Source: Psychrobacillus sp042885655 (GTDB taxonomy: Bacteria; Bacillota; Bacilli; Bacillales_A; Planococcaceae). Taken from it: a stretch of DNA of 64,000 bases. Below are positions 25,357 through 33,543 of the stretch, in pieces. Both the position numbers and the translations under genes were made by a program. A model generated the notes under the pieces. The model was not told the DNA's origin. It was given only the letters and a program-made list of their open reading frames with translations, and did not search any database. The DNA is taken from positions 62,001 through 126,000 of the forward strand of contig NZ_JBHVRO010000008.1 in NCBI RefSeq assembly GCF_042885655.1. Reading direction: 5' to 3'. How positions within the stretch are numbered: the stretch's first letter is position 1; the number at the start of each line of letters is the position of its first letter.

Positions 25357-26481
25357 ATGAGTTCAATTACAAAAAATCAGCATTATGTATCCCAGTGTAT
25401 CACTAGGGAGTTTGCTAACGATAAGGAAAAACTATTTGAGGCATTACTTGACCACCAAAAAGTGATAGCGACTAATTGTAGGGATTCAATGGCTGAAAGT
25501 TTTACCTATGAACATTCTGCATTGAAATCAAATTCATTGGAACATTACTTCGGGAAATATGAGACGGAAATGGGAGTAGCTTTAATCGAATTGAAGGAAA
25601 AAATTCTTCAGTATGAAGAGGGTAAGACCAGCATAAATGAAATCCAAGCATTGGCAGGAAAACATATGAAGAAATTCACCTTATTTTATTATAAAAGCGG
25701 AGCTCTTCTTCACGAGTACCAATTTGAATTAAAAGAGAAAGAAGATCGGATAACTTATTTATTGCAAAAAATTTCGGATTCACGATATTTAAACGAGCTA
25801 AGTAAAACTTTATCCAATTATTATAAATTTGCTGTGATAAAAAGCAGGGAAAAAGAATTTCTTTTAAGTGACCAATTTTTGTCCACTGCTGCTCTTTCGA
25901 TAAAAGGTATGTTTTTCAATAGCAGTAACCGTAATATTGGACTTAAAGACATTGTAATATTAATTCCTGTTTCTTCAGAATACTATCTTGTCTATTATGA
26001 TGGGAAGGTGCCGTTTGAGATTGTAAAGGATGAATTCAATGACTTAACAAAAGAACAAATAGAAGTAATAAATAGTGTCATAATTAATAATTCCTATAAA
26101 AAAACGGTTAGCCTGAAACGGGAACCACTCGAGCGAGCTTTGCAGCAATATAAATATAAATCGCCAGTTGGAACAATTGCAGGATTTAAAAGTGGAAAAT
26201 CAAGTGGGGCTACTATAAAAAAAGAAGTTTTTTTCACCAATGATGTGGAAGAACTTTGGGAGATTTTTAGAGGACACCAATGGTCAAAACACTACAAAAG
26301 AATAGAACGTAACGAACCTTGTTTTTGTGAAAGTGGAAAAAAACTAAAAAATTGCTGTATTGAAACGGTTTCGTTATTAAGGGACACTATGCGAACAGCC
26401 CTTACAGCTAGAAATGATAACAGACATTTAATTACCGTTCATCCTAATGCAATCGTTGAAAAGGCTGTAGTAGAATTTTAA
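25357..26481 (+). CDS. DUF4238 protein with C-terminal SEC-C zinc motif
   Basis: The 374-aa protein starts with KNQHYVSQCITREFAND, matching the DUF4238 pattern (xxQHYVPxxxLRxF), and ends with EPCFCESGKKLKNCC (about residues 320-334), a SEC-C zinc-binding motif as in SecA. AAGGAGGAGG precedes the ATG. DUF4238 proteins are common in mobile elements and defence islands, but their activity is not established. The gene follows immediately after the structured RNA candidate, so the RNA could be its leader or an independent partner. Confidence 0.7.
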   Translation: MSSITKNQHYVSQCITREFANDKEKLFEALLDHQKVIATNCRDSMAESFTYEHSALKSNSLEHYFGKYETEMGVALIELKEKILQYEEGKTSINEIQALAGKHMKKFTLFYYKSGALLHEYQFELKEKEDRITYLLQKISDSRYLNELSKTLSNYYKFAVIKSREKEFLLSDQFLSTAALSIKGMFFNSSNRNIGLKDIVILIPVSSEYYLVYYDGKVPFEIVKDEFNDLTKEQIEVINSVIINNSYKKTVSLKREPLERALQQYKYKSPVGTIAGFKSGKSSGATIKKEVFFTNDVEELWEIFRGHQWSKHYKRIERNEPCFCESGKKLKNCCIETVSLLRDTMRTALTARNDNRHLITVHPNAIVEKAVVEF

Positions 26482-26902
26482 TAATTTATAACGGTATATT
26501 TGAGGCTATTGACCAGTAAACTTCGTGAAATGATGTACTTAAATGACTGGAGACAACATTACTTTAGTAAATGTTGTAGCGAGAATGAGATAAACAGGAT
26601 TGAAGAGTACAAATTACTATGAGTAAAAATGCTTTACTCGGATTAGGTATTGAGTTAAACCCATTAAGCACATGAATATAAAAATGGTAAACATTTTCAA
26701 ATAGATCTCATAAACAAAGAATATATAGTCCAATCTCAGGGAATTATGCTTCACTCAGAGAGTTGTGAACGTATATTGGGGTGTGGAGATTTCGAATCAT
26801 TTACTAAATATACCAAAGAAGAGGTTTAGTTGTATTTGTGAAACATTGTACTTTAACTAACGGGTGCTTAGTTGAATAAGAAATTAAAATTAAAATATGG
26901 GA
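26482..26902 (+). pseudogene. Decayed coding sequence of unknown family
   Basis: Three frame-shifted pieces look coding: a segment beginning MMYLNDWRQHYFSKCC (about 26532), an 18-codon segment from ATG 26619 reading SKNALLGLGIELNPLST, and a segment at 26668-26829 reading HEYKNGKHFQIDLINKEY and ending TKYTKEEV. They probably belong to one or two genes broken by frameshifts. No family is recognised. Confidence 0.4.
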
Positions 26903-26940
26903 AATAGCTCAGTTCGCAAGACTGAGCTATTTTATTATTT
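26903..26940 (+). terminator. Terminator in the island's right part
   Basis: AATAGCTCAGT and ACTGAGCTATT (26903-26931) form a hairpin with a seven-base loop, followed by TTTATTATTT. Confidence 0.8.
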
Positions 26941-27018
26941 ACAAAAAGCACCGCTAACTGCGGTTCGATTAGTTATACATTTTTCTTAAAGGAAGGTACG
27001 TTATCATGATTTTTAACT

Positions 27019-27117
27019 TTACCTAAATTTTTCAAGGAATTCATCTAATGTCAGTGTTCCTTTTTTTGAATTGCAAGATCTACACGCAGGGACAATATTT
27101 TCTAACTTGTCTGTGCG
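27019..27117 (-). pseudogene. HNH endonuclease C-terminal fragment cut at att2
   Basis: On the minus strand the frame reads DKLENIVPACRSCNSKKGTL and ends EFLEKFR, the second half of an HNH nuclease with its C-x2-C zinc motif. The upstream part of the gene is missing: the frame runs directly into the groEL-derived att2 core. The gene was therefore truncated by an integration or deletion event at this junction. Confidence 0.7.
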
Positions 27118-27132
27118 GCATGATGTAATAAG
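27115..27132 (+). repeat. att2: second copy of the groEL 3' end
   Basis: Eighteen bases match the groEL 3' end at 13775-13792. The next 60 bases closely resemble those following att3 (CCGCTTCAACCCC, then GTTTGTATGTAAGGTGAAAG) and lead into the C-terminal end of a decayed integrase, so this too is an integrase-proximal junction. Confidence 0.85.
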
Positions 27133-27137
27133 CCGCT

Positions 27138-27430
27138 TCAACCCCTGATATTACTGGGTTTGTATGTAAGGTGAAAGTGAAATGCTAACCTTGAGAAAAA
27201 TAAAGGGAAGCTTCTAATAAGTTCATTGAACTTATTAGAAGCTTCTTTTTTCATTTCTTGGGTAACACATCTATAGTGATTTGATCATACGTGTGACTAA
27301 GTCTATCAATGATTTCCTAGAGTGAGACACGGGCCTGGGCAAGAATTGACGTAAAAGTGTGTCTTAGACTATGAGGTGTTAACTCGTCATTTAGACCAAC
27401 GATCATTAGTAGCCTTTTCATTCAGTCCCG
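27138..27430 (-). pseudogene. Decayed tyrosine integrase B
   Basis: On the minus strand the sequence reads MKRLLMIVGLNDELTPHSLR followed by HTFTSILAQARVSL, a stop codon, EIIDRLSHTYDQITIDV, and after a frameshift VTQEMKKEASNKFNELIRSF. This is the catalytic C-terminal half of a phage-type integrase with HSLRH (Arg) but with a premature stop and a deletion removing the Tyr region. The N-terminal half is gone. Its place right after att2 shows an older element used the same site. Confidence 0.85.
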
Positions 27431-27523
27431 TACTGTTTTAATTACGATGGGATAACAGAATTGTTGCTGTAGGGGGTTATTTCAATTGAATTGTTGATTA
27501 GTGTTAGGCTAAACAATTGACAA

Positions 27524-27565
27524 AAGAGTCCTTTCACAAAAGTTTTGTTTAAGGACTCTTTCTTT
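27524..27565. terminator. Hairpin terminator next to the DinB-like gene
   Basis: AAGAGTCCTT (27524-27533) and AAGGACTCTT (27551-27560) form a stem with a 17-base loop, T-rich on both sides; it lies just past the stop of the minus-strand DinB-like gene. Confidence 0.7.
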
Positions 27566-27582
27566 ATTATATTATTTAAAAG

Positions 27583-28107
27583 TTAGTTATTCATAATGCG
27601 AAGGTAAGCCTTCCAAGGTCCGACATCCTCTTTATAGCGATTGGCCAGTACTCTTGTTATTTGTGCGGTGTGGCTGAGATCATGTGCAGTCCAAGTAGCT
27701 AATTGTTCACTAAGTTTCACAATCCCAAAATCGGGGTGTGTTCCGGTTTGTTCTAAGTTGGTTAGAGGATGAATGATCGTTGCTAATTTTTTTATATTTT
27801 TTTGCCGTATTTCTGCAAACTCGCTAAGCAATTGGTTAATTGTTTTCTCAGAGTTTTGATAAAGTTGACTATATCGGTCGAATGGAGGGAATGTTTCTGA
27901 TTCCCCTTTGGATAAAATTATCTCGATTCTTGGAATCCAATTATACTTTTCAGCCTCAATCAGATGTCCCACTACATCAAAGGGGCTCCAAGTGGATTTA
28001 CCTTCATTGGAATAAATCCAATTAACCGATAACCCAGAAAGTAAACTTTCAAGCGTCATGGGTGTGCGTTCGAGAATTTCTATTGCCTCTTCTATTTTAA
28101 AACTCAC
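27583..28107 (-). CDS. DinB-superfamily protein
   Basis: This 174-aa four-helix protein has GHLIEAE at about residues 47-53 and HDLSHTAQI near 141-149, giving the three His residues of the DinB/YfiT metal site. The family includes thiol-S-transferases and stress proteins of mostly unknown substrate. It is the only intact gene between att2 and att3 and was probably carried by the older element. A ribosome site (TTGAGGTGAG) precedes the ATG on the minus strand. Confidence 0.8.
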   Translation of the reverse strand: MSFKIEEAIEILERTPMTLESLLSGLSVNWIYSNEGKSTWSPFDVVGHLIEAEKYNWIPRIEIILSKGESETFPPFDRYSQLYQNSEKTINQLLSEFAEIRQKNIKKLATIIHPLTNLEQTGTHPDFGIVKLSEQLATWTAHDLSHTAQITRVLANRYKEDVGPWKAYLRIMNN

Positions 28108-28219
28108 CTCAACAACCTCCCGTAAAAATCAAATAACAACATCCATATTTTATCATATACATTATTGTTGGCAAAAAATCTGCGATTGCCATCCAAGCCA
28201 CTTTGAGGAACGTTAGAAT

Positions 28220-28289
28220 ATGCTACCATTTTGCTAACGCACTCCCATGAAAAACGGTAAATTTCCGATAAGTTGTTACACCTCAGATT
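28220..28289 (+). repeat. Right-arm repeat, copy 1
   Basis: This 70-base stretch (containing TTTTGCTAACGCA, ATGAAAAACGGTAAA and GTTACACCT) recurs with about 80-85% identity at 29585-29655. It lies 64 bases before att3 and is probably the right-hand attachment arm of element B. Confidence 0.75.
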
Positions 28290-28352
28290 TCTCAAAACTT
28301 TGATATGTCGCATGTTAAGCATACATTTTTAGGGTTATTACACACTTTCACC

Positions 28353-28374
28353 TTATGGGCGGCATGATGTAATA
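28353..28374 (+). repeat. att3: third copy of the groEL 3' end
   Basis: Twenty-two bases are identical to the groEL end at 13771-13792. Downstream there is again a CCCC-ATAT-GGG type hairpin and an integrase C-terminal relic. Confidence 0.88.
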
Positions 28375-28427
28375 AGCCGCTTCAACCCCGGATATATAAG
28401 GGTTTGTATGTAAGGTGAAAGTAAAAT

Positions 28428-28515
28428 GCTAACATAGAGGATTATAATCGAGGCTTTTCATTAGTTGTGCAAACTTTTGAGAAGCTTCTTTTTTTATTTC
28501 TTGGGTAAAATGTAG
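28428..28515 (-). pseudogene. Relic of a third integrase (C-terminal end)
   Basis: On the minus strand the frame reads FTQEIKKEASQKFAQLMKSL and ends a few codons later in TAG. This matches the extreme C-terminus of the other two integrases (EASQQFSKLMKDLL in the intact one). The rest of the gene is missing. Confidence 0.75.
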
Positions 28516-28653
28516 GTAGACAAGTTATTGTTTCATGGTCAAGTCACACTTAAACCTAGTATTTAGTATGATCGATGAGTTGGTTATTGTATTATGGATA
28601 ATAGAACGACTATCTCAATAAATATTTTTAATATAAAAATTAAGGAGAATTAC

Positions 28654-29223
28654 ATGTCCTGGAGCAAATTGAAGAAAAATTTGGAGAGTTTTCTCTGTCC
28701 TGCATTATTTGGAAGAGTTGAATACCGTGCAAGCAGCTACCGTTATTTACCTGATAAAGCAGGGATTTGTTATATTGCGGTAGATAAAAAGAATGTACTC
28801 AATATGAGTGATATAACTACATTAATCAGATGGTATCAGACGGAGCAGGAAATTAAAAATGATTCAGATATCCAAATTCCTATCAATAATGAGGAAATTG
28901 AAGCAGTAAGAAAAGAAACTAAGGGGATAGTTCCGGAGGATCGTCTACAAGTAATTGCAAGGGGTAGAAAATTATCAGAATATGCTAAGGAGGTTTTGTC
29001 AGCGCAGTCTTCATTAAGTAAATCAAATTTTATCGTTGTGGCTAATAAGTTTTTATCCACTTCTATAGAGGAAAGCATAGAGAGCGATGATATCCTATTG
29101 AATATTCTAGCTTTGGTGGACAGACGAGTTGGAAAAAAACGAATTTTAAACATGACCGAGAAGATGAAGTTAAAGCATCCAATTGTGCAGTATTTTTTTG
29201 AACTACGGCTTAGTACGTTATGA
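28654..29223 (+). CDS. SF0329-family protein of unknown function
   Basis: This 189-aa protein begins WSKLKKNLESFLCPALFGRV and continues with SYRYLPDKAGICYI and NMSDITTLIRWYQTEQE, which I recognise as the family named SF0329, common in bacilli with no assigned function. ATG 28654 is chosen because AAGGAG lies nine bases upstream. It lies between att3 and the second right-arm repeat and so is a passenger of the oldest element. Confidence 0.65.
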   Translation: MSWSKLKKNLESFLCPALFGRVEYRASSYRYLPDKAGICYIAVDKKNVLNMSDITTLIRWYQTEQEIKNDSDIQIPINNEEIEAVRKETKGIVPEDRLQVIARGRKLSEYAKEVLSAQSSLSKSNFIVVANKFLSTSIEESIESDDILLNILALVDRRVGKKRILNMTEKMKLKHPIVQYFFELRLSTL

Positions 29224-29231
29224 TAATAAAT

Positions 29232-29417
29232 AACTCATCAGCTGAACATCACTTATTGCGAAAAATTTATCGCCATAGTAGATTTTAGTTTTATCCATGA
29301 GATGGTTATCAGAAGAATGGGACCCTTCCCATCTCCTGAAAACCTTTCATTACTTATTGATTTCCTTCGTGTTCAATCAAAAGAATTTATACATTTGTTA
29401 TTGAGTTTACTGTGCTA
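29232..29417 (+). pseudogene. Transposase N-terminal relic, IS1182-like
   Basis: The frames read AEHHLLRKIYRH and, after a frameshift, VDFSFIHEMV followed by PSPENLSLLIDFLRVQSKEF and a stop. H-x-LLRKIxxxxDFSFI is the N-terminal pattern of IS1182-family transposases. The rest of the transposase is absent. Confidence 0.5.
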
Positions 29418-29584
29418 GCAATTAGAGTAATAAATTTGGGGAAATCAGCAGTTAACTCAGGGGGAAGAACTCTAGAGCTTTTTATAAAAGTAAATGTAGA
29501 ATTCAAGATGAAGTTTTAGTTAGGCTACATGACTATTTAATACCTCTGTGACCTACTGGCAACACAGGAGAAGAGTGTGAATAG

Positions 29585-29655
29585 ATGCTAATATTTTGCT
29601 AACGCAATCCAATGAAAAACGGTAAAATCCCGTTAAAGATGTTACACCTTAGATT
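29585..29655 (+). repeat. Right-arm repeat, copy 2
   Basis: Second copy of the 70-base arm at 28220. It should mark the right end of the oldest element, but no groEL-like att core can be seen after it; the boundary with older chromosome is probably near 29.7 kb. Confidence 0.7.
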
Positions 29656-29892
29656 ATTAATGACCGTGATATACCGCCCTTTTGGAACACATCGTGATGA
29701 TTTCTTTTTCAATAATCCAAACACCTTAACCAATCCATTCACATGAAGAGTTCTGCCATAGTCGTTCCCAGCTCAATGACTTAAAAACGATCTTCTCATA
29801 ATGAGTTAGTCGCTTTTTTTTATTTGTCCAAAAATTCTTGTTGTATATAAAAACGTACGTTCTCATATACTGTAAAACAAGGGGGGACGAAT
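29656..29892 (+). other. Gap between the island and the WYL-like gene
   Basis: No gene is seen. A T-rich segment after CATAATGAGTTAGTCGC (about 29800-29825) may be a weak terminator. AACGTACGTT at 29850-29859 is a short palindrome just upstream of the next gene. Confidence 0.35.
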
Positions 29893-30114
29893 GTGCATGA
29901 TTTATTGGAGAAGTATTTCAGTCGTGGGCAGATTGTTGAATTAATGTATCTTTCGAAGTCAGGTGAAATCAGTAAACGAAGGGTGAAGGTCATTAAGATT
30001 CAAGGTGACTCATTCCAAGCTTATTGCTTTAAACGAAATGCCAAACGTACTTTTCTAATAAATAACCTACTGGCCATTGTTCCTGTAATTCATAAAGAAA
30101 GGGACGTTTTCTAA
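29893..30114 (+). CDS. Small WYL-domain-like protein
   Basis: This 73-aa protein (IVELMYLSKSGEISKRRVKV, then AYCFKRNAKRTFLINNLLAI) has the beta-rich core of WYL domains, which bind ligands or nucleic acids and often regulate transcription, but lacks a helix-turn-helix. Stand-alone short WYL proteins of this size are common in bacilli. The start is GTG 29893, preceded by a G-run. AACGTACGTTC upstream is a partial match to the Bacillus LexA box, too weak to claim SOS control. Confidence 0.6.
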   Translation: MHDLLEKYFSRGQIVELMYLSKSGEISKRRVKVIKIQGDSFQAYCFKRNAKRTFLINNLLAIVPVIHKERDVF

Positions 30115-30488
30115 TGGTAATTCAAATAGTCAATTATCAATAAAAAGGCCACTCATCAATTCAGTGAATTGTTGTGGGGCATATTCCTTATTTTTTATCT
30201 CAAACACTTATTTCATTTTTTGTGAAGTTTACTATGACTCTCTATATTTAGTTTCACTTTATTGAAAAGCATCTTTTAAAATAACCTTAGCGCTGACTAG
30301 GATTTCTGAGATATATCACATTTATTAATAACTAAATTAATCTAATTTACAATGGTTTAAAAAGTTATTATTATAAGCAATATTAACCTTATTCATATTA
30401 ACTATATTAATATTTATTTTTGAAGTATTACTAAAAGATTAATATGTTGCATAAATTTACTAATTTTAATTCCGATTATTTAGGGTAA

Positions 30489-30608
30489 TATAATATACAT
30501 GAGAAACAGTTTGATAACTGTCGAAGATCTCCCTTCGTTATTTTCTCATGTAAATTTCAATATGAAATTTGGGGCCTCACTGTTGAAGAAGTGAGGCTTT
30601 TTTTATTT
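30489..30608 (+). ncRNA. Candidate small RNA: three-way junction, hairpin and terminator
   Basis: A TATAAT box at 30489-30494 is followed by CATGAGAAA (30498-30506), which pairs exactly with TTTCTCATG (30542-30550). Inside are two perfect hairpins, CAGTT-TGAT-AACTG (30507-30520) and CGAAG-ATCTCC-CTTCG (30522-30537), making a three-way junction. Next come AAATTTCA-ATA-TGAAATTT (30552-30570) and a strong terminator GCCTCACT / AGTGAGGC with T7 (30574-30604). The unit has promoter, body and terminator in about 110 bases and no open frame. The C-rich loop ATCTCC is complementary to Shine-Dalgarno sequence. The next gene starts 200 bases away, so it is either an sRNA or a terminated leader. Confidence 0.7.
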
Positions 30609-30735
30609 GTCTATTTTCATACCTCACGTATTGACTATCGTAATGATCCCCAATGCGAAGAAATCTTATCCTAAACCTCACCTTATTTCCTTATCCAACA
30701 GCAAAAAAGTATAGTAAGGGTTTATAGAATACTAT

Positions 30736-30749
30736 TGATATCGTTATCA
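30736..30749 (+). promoter_or_regulatory. CcpA cre-like site
   Basis: TGATATCGTTATCA matches the cre consensus TGWAANCGNTNWCA at all but one fixed position and is itself a palindrome. It lies 63 bases before the sugar-binding protein gene, consistent with carbon catabolite control or a LacI-type operator. Confidence 0.55.
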
Positions 30750-30811
30750 TATAAATAATCTGAATATACAATTAAATTACACTTGTTATTCAAAGGGAGA
30801 GGGGTAAAAAA

Positions 30812-31918
30812 ATGACTAAGAAATTAAAGGGATTAACATTTTTGGTATTGATGATGTTGTTTGTACTAGTAGTAACTGCTTGTAGTTTTGGTAAAAGCGG
30901 TAAGGTGGAGGTAGGAATCGTATTACCGACGAAGGATGAACCAAGGTGGGTTCAGGATGAGCAACGTTTCAAGGATGCGTTAAAAAAATCAAAGTATTCA
31001 ACTGAAATTCTATTTAGTCAAGGTTCTTCAGCAAAGGAAAAAGAAAATGTAGAAGCATTATTAAATAAAGGCATTAAGGTATTGATTATCACTCCTCATG
31101 ATGGTGCAGCTGCTGCCTCTGCAGTAGAGGCAGCTAAAAAAGAAGGAGTAACAGTTATTGCATATGACCGATTAATTACGGATACAGATGCAGTGGATTA
31201 TTATGTAACATTCGATAGTTTAGCAGTAGGTGCTGCACAAGCACAGTATTTAGTGGATAATGCAAAAGGTTCTGATGTTCCGCTGTATCTTTATGCAGGA
31301 GCAGCCTCCGATAACAACGCATTTTTATTCTTTGAAGGAGCATGGAAAGTACTGCAACCAAAGATTGCTGATGGTACTTTTAAAATTGCCAACTCAAGTG
31401 AAGCAGAAAAGCTAAAAGATTCTGTGGATCTTTCTCGCGAACAATTAGGAAAAATTATTGGTCAAATTACAACGAACTGGGATGCAAACGAAGCAAAAAA
31501 CAAAGCGCAAACTCACTTAACAGCTGCGGGCAAAGAACTAAAAGGTAATGTTTTCATTCTTGCACCGAATGACGGAACAGCTCGTTCAATAGCAGATGTA
31601 TTTGCCTCTGACAGTGCAATTTCAAGTTACTTTGTAACAGGTCAAGATGCTGAAAAGGCATCTATCCAATATATCATTGACGGAAAGCAATCAATGACAG
31701 TGTTTAAAGACGTGCGAACATTAGTAAAAGATGCTATGGGAATGGCGGTAGACATCTTAGATGGAAAAACTCCTGACACAACAGGCTCTTATGATAATGG
31801 TTCTATTGAAGTTAAAGCGAAACAAACAAACGTAATAGTCGTGAATAAAGGCAACGTGAAAAAAGAGCTAATCGATTCTGAATACTACAAGGCAGACGAA
31901 TTTACAGGCTTAAAGTAA
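30812..31918 (+). CDS. chvE: Sugar ABC transporter binding lipoprotein, ChvE-type
   Basis: This 368-aa protein has a lipoprotein signal peptide with lipobox VTACS (Cys at about residue 24) and a periplasmic-binding-protein fold of the ChvE/XylF group (VGIVLPTKDEPRWVQDEQRF, APNDGTARSIADVF). ChvE-type proteins bind several monosaccharides and work with the ATPase and permease encoded next. GGGAGAGGGG precedes the ATG. A cre-like site lies upstream. A hairpin follows the gene, before the ATPase gene, and may set the higher binding-protein level. Confidence 0.9.
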   Translation: MTKKLKGLTFLVLMMLFVLVVTACSFGKSGKVEVGIVLPTKDEPRWVQDEQRFKDALKKSKYSTEILFSQGSSAKEKENVEALLNKGIKVLIITPHDGAAAASAVEAAKKEGVTVIAYDRLITDTDAVDYYVTFDSLAVGAAQAQYLVDNAKGSDVPLYLYAGAASDNNAFLFFEGAWKVLQPKIADGTFKIANSSEAEKLKDSVDLSREQLGKIIGQITTNWDANEAKNKAQTHLTAAGKELKGNVFILAPNDGTARSIADVFASDSAISSYFVTGQDAEKASIQYIIDGKQSMTVFKDVRTLVKDAMGMAVDILDGKTPDTTGSYDNGSIEVKAKQTNVIVVNKGNVKKELIDSEYYKADEFTGLK

Positions 31919-31940
31919 GAGCATCCTCTTGGAAAAGGAA

Positions 31941-31970
31941 AAATAGTGATAGCTTAATCTATCACTATTT
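31941..31970 (+). promoter_or_regulatory. Intra-operon hairpin, possible partial terminator
   Basis: AAATAGTGATAG (31941-31952) and CTATCACTATTT (31959-31970) form a perfect 12-bp stem with a six-base loop but only a short T-rich tail. It lies between the binding-protein and ATPase genes and could stabilise the upstream mRNA end. Confidence 0.7.
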
Positions 31971-32008
31971 CTCCATTTCTATTTTGTTTGGGTTAAGGAG
32001 GCAATGGA

Positions 32009-33529
32009 ATGAGCAAATATATTTTAGAGATGAATGACATATCTAAAGAGTTCCCTGGAGTAAAAGCACTATCGAACGTGAACTTCAAAGTGGAAAAAGG
32101 TGAGATTCATTGTTTGGTCGGTGAAAATGGTGCGGGAAAATCGACTTTGATGAAAGTGTTAAGCGGAGTTTATCCATATGGTACATACGACGGAGACATC
32201 GTAATTGAAGGGAAAATACAACAGTTCCATGAGATTAACGATAGTGTGAAAACTGGTATTGGCATCATTTATCAAGAACTGGCTCTTTTTCCGGATTTGA
32301 CCGTCTATGAAAATATATTTGCTGGAAACGAAGTGAAGAAGGGTCCCTTCGTTGATTGGAATCAAACAATTGTCCAAGCTACGCAAATATTGAAAAAGGT
32401 CAACTTGAAAGTGACACCAGAAACATTGATTAAGGAATTAGGAGTAGGAAAACAACAACTCGTCGAAATTGCAAAAGCGTTAAGTAAAAATGTAAATCTG
32501 CTTATTTTAGACGAGCCGACAGCAGCATTAAATGAAGATGACAGTGAAAATCTATTGGAACTCCTTAAGGAGCTAAAAAGCCAAGGAATTAGTTGTATTA
32601 TGATTTCTCATAAGCTAAAAGAGGTTATCTCCATAGCGGATAAAGTAACGGTTTTACGAGATGGAAAAACGATTTGTACACTGGCTGGTGGTAAAGGGGA
32701 AATTACGGAAAATATCATCATCAAAAACATGGTAGGACGTGACATCGAGGATATTTACCCTAAACGTCCAGATAAGAAAGTTGGAGAAACGGTCCTCGAA
32801 TTAGAAGACTGGTCCGCGTATGATACGCAACTAGGGCGAAATGTTGTAAAAAATATTAATCTCCATGTAAAAAAAAGAGAGATTATCGGGATTTCAGGAC
32901 TAATGGGGTCCGGTCGAACTGAGCTTGCACTTAGTATTTTTGGAAATCCAAAAAACTATAAGCTACAAGGAAATCTTAAAATACAAGAAGAAACGAAAAA
33001 GTTAAAGCATACTAGTGATGCGATTAAGGAAGGCATTGCGTATGTGACGGAGGATCGAAAAGGTGATGGATTGTTTTTATTGCAGGATATTAAGAGCAAT
33101 GTCTCTGCTGCACATTTGAAGAGCATATCTAAAAATGGGATTCTCAATTTAAACGAGGAAGTGAAGGTTGGAAAAGAATACAAAGACTCTCTAGATATAA
33201 AAGCAAGCTCACTAGAGCAAATAGTTGGAAAACTGAGTGGTGGAAACCAGCAAAAAGTATCACTCGGGAAATGGTTGTTTACTGAACCTAAGATTTTGAT
33301 ATTAGATGAACCAACTCGAGGAATTGATGTAGGAGCAAAATTTGAAATATATTCGATTATGAATCAGCTAATTAAAGAGGGTATGAGTATTATTATGATT
33401 TCTTCAGAACTTGGCGAAATACTGGGCATGAGTGATCGTATCTATGTCATGGCTGACGGTGCAATCAAAGGAGAACTGACCATGGAGGAGGCGACACAAG
33501 AAACGATTATGGTACTTGCTACCCAATAG
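32009..33529 (+). CDS. gguA: Sugar ABC transporter ATPase, GguA/MmsA-type
   Basis: This 506-aa protein has two fused ABC domains, as in all CUT2 sugar transporters. Walker A GENGAGKST is near residue 39-47, LDEPTAAL near 170, and the second domain has the degenerate GLMGSGRTEL and LSGGNQQKVSLGKWL followed by LDEPTRGIDVGAK. It is encoded between the ChvE-type lipoprotein and the permease. AAGGAGG precedes the ATG. Confidence 0.93.
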   Translation: MSKYILEMNDISKEFPGVKALSNVNFKVEKGEIHCLVGENGAGKSTLMKVLSGVYPYGTYDGDIVIEGKIQQFHEINDSVKTGIGIIYQELALFPDLTVYENIFAGNEVKKGPFVDWNQTIVQATQILKKVNLKVTPETLIKELGVGKQQLVEIAKALSKNVNLLILDEPTAALNEDDSENLLELLKELKSQGISCIMISHKLKEVISIADKVTVLRDGKTICTLAGGKGEITENIIIKNMVGRDIEDIYPKRPDKKVGETVLELEDWSAYDTQLGRNVVKNINLHVKKREIIGISGLMGSGRTELALSIFGNPKNYKLQGNLKIQEETKKLKHTSDAIKEGIAYVTEDRKGDGLFLLQDIKSNVSAAHLKSISKNGILNLNEEVKVGKEYKDSLDIKASSLEQIVGKLSGGNQQKVSLGKWLFTEPKILILDEPTRGIDVGAKFEIYSIMNQLIKEGMSIIMISSELGEILGMSDRIYVMADGAIKGELTMEEATQETIMVLATQ

Positions 33530-33543
33530 GAGGGGAATAACAA

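Noticed and set aside
13893..27132. Complete prophage
   Set aside because: Large terminase, portal, capsid, tail and lysis genes are all missing; a satellite-like island fits better.
29850..29863. LexA (SOS) box before the WYL-like gene
   Set aside because: AACGTACGTTC matches only the inner part of the CGAAC-N4-GTTCG consensus.
30498..30550. Hammerhead ribozyme or purine riboswitch in the three-way junction
   Set aside because: The conserved CTGATGA/GAAA core of hammerheads and the purine-riboswitch junction and loop sequences are missing.
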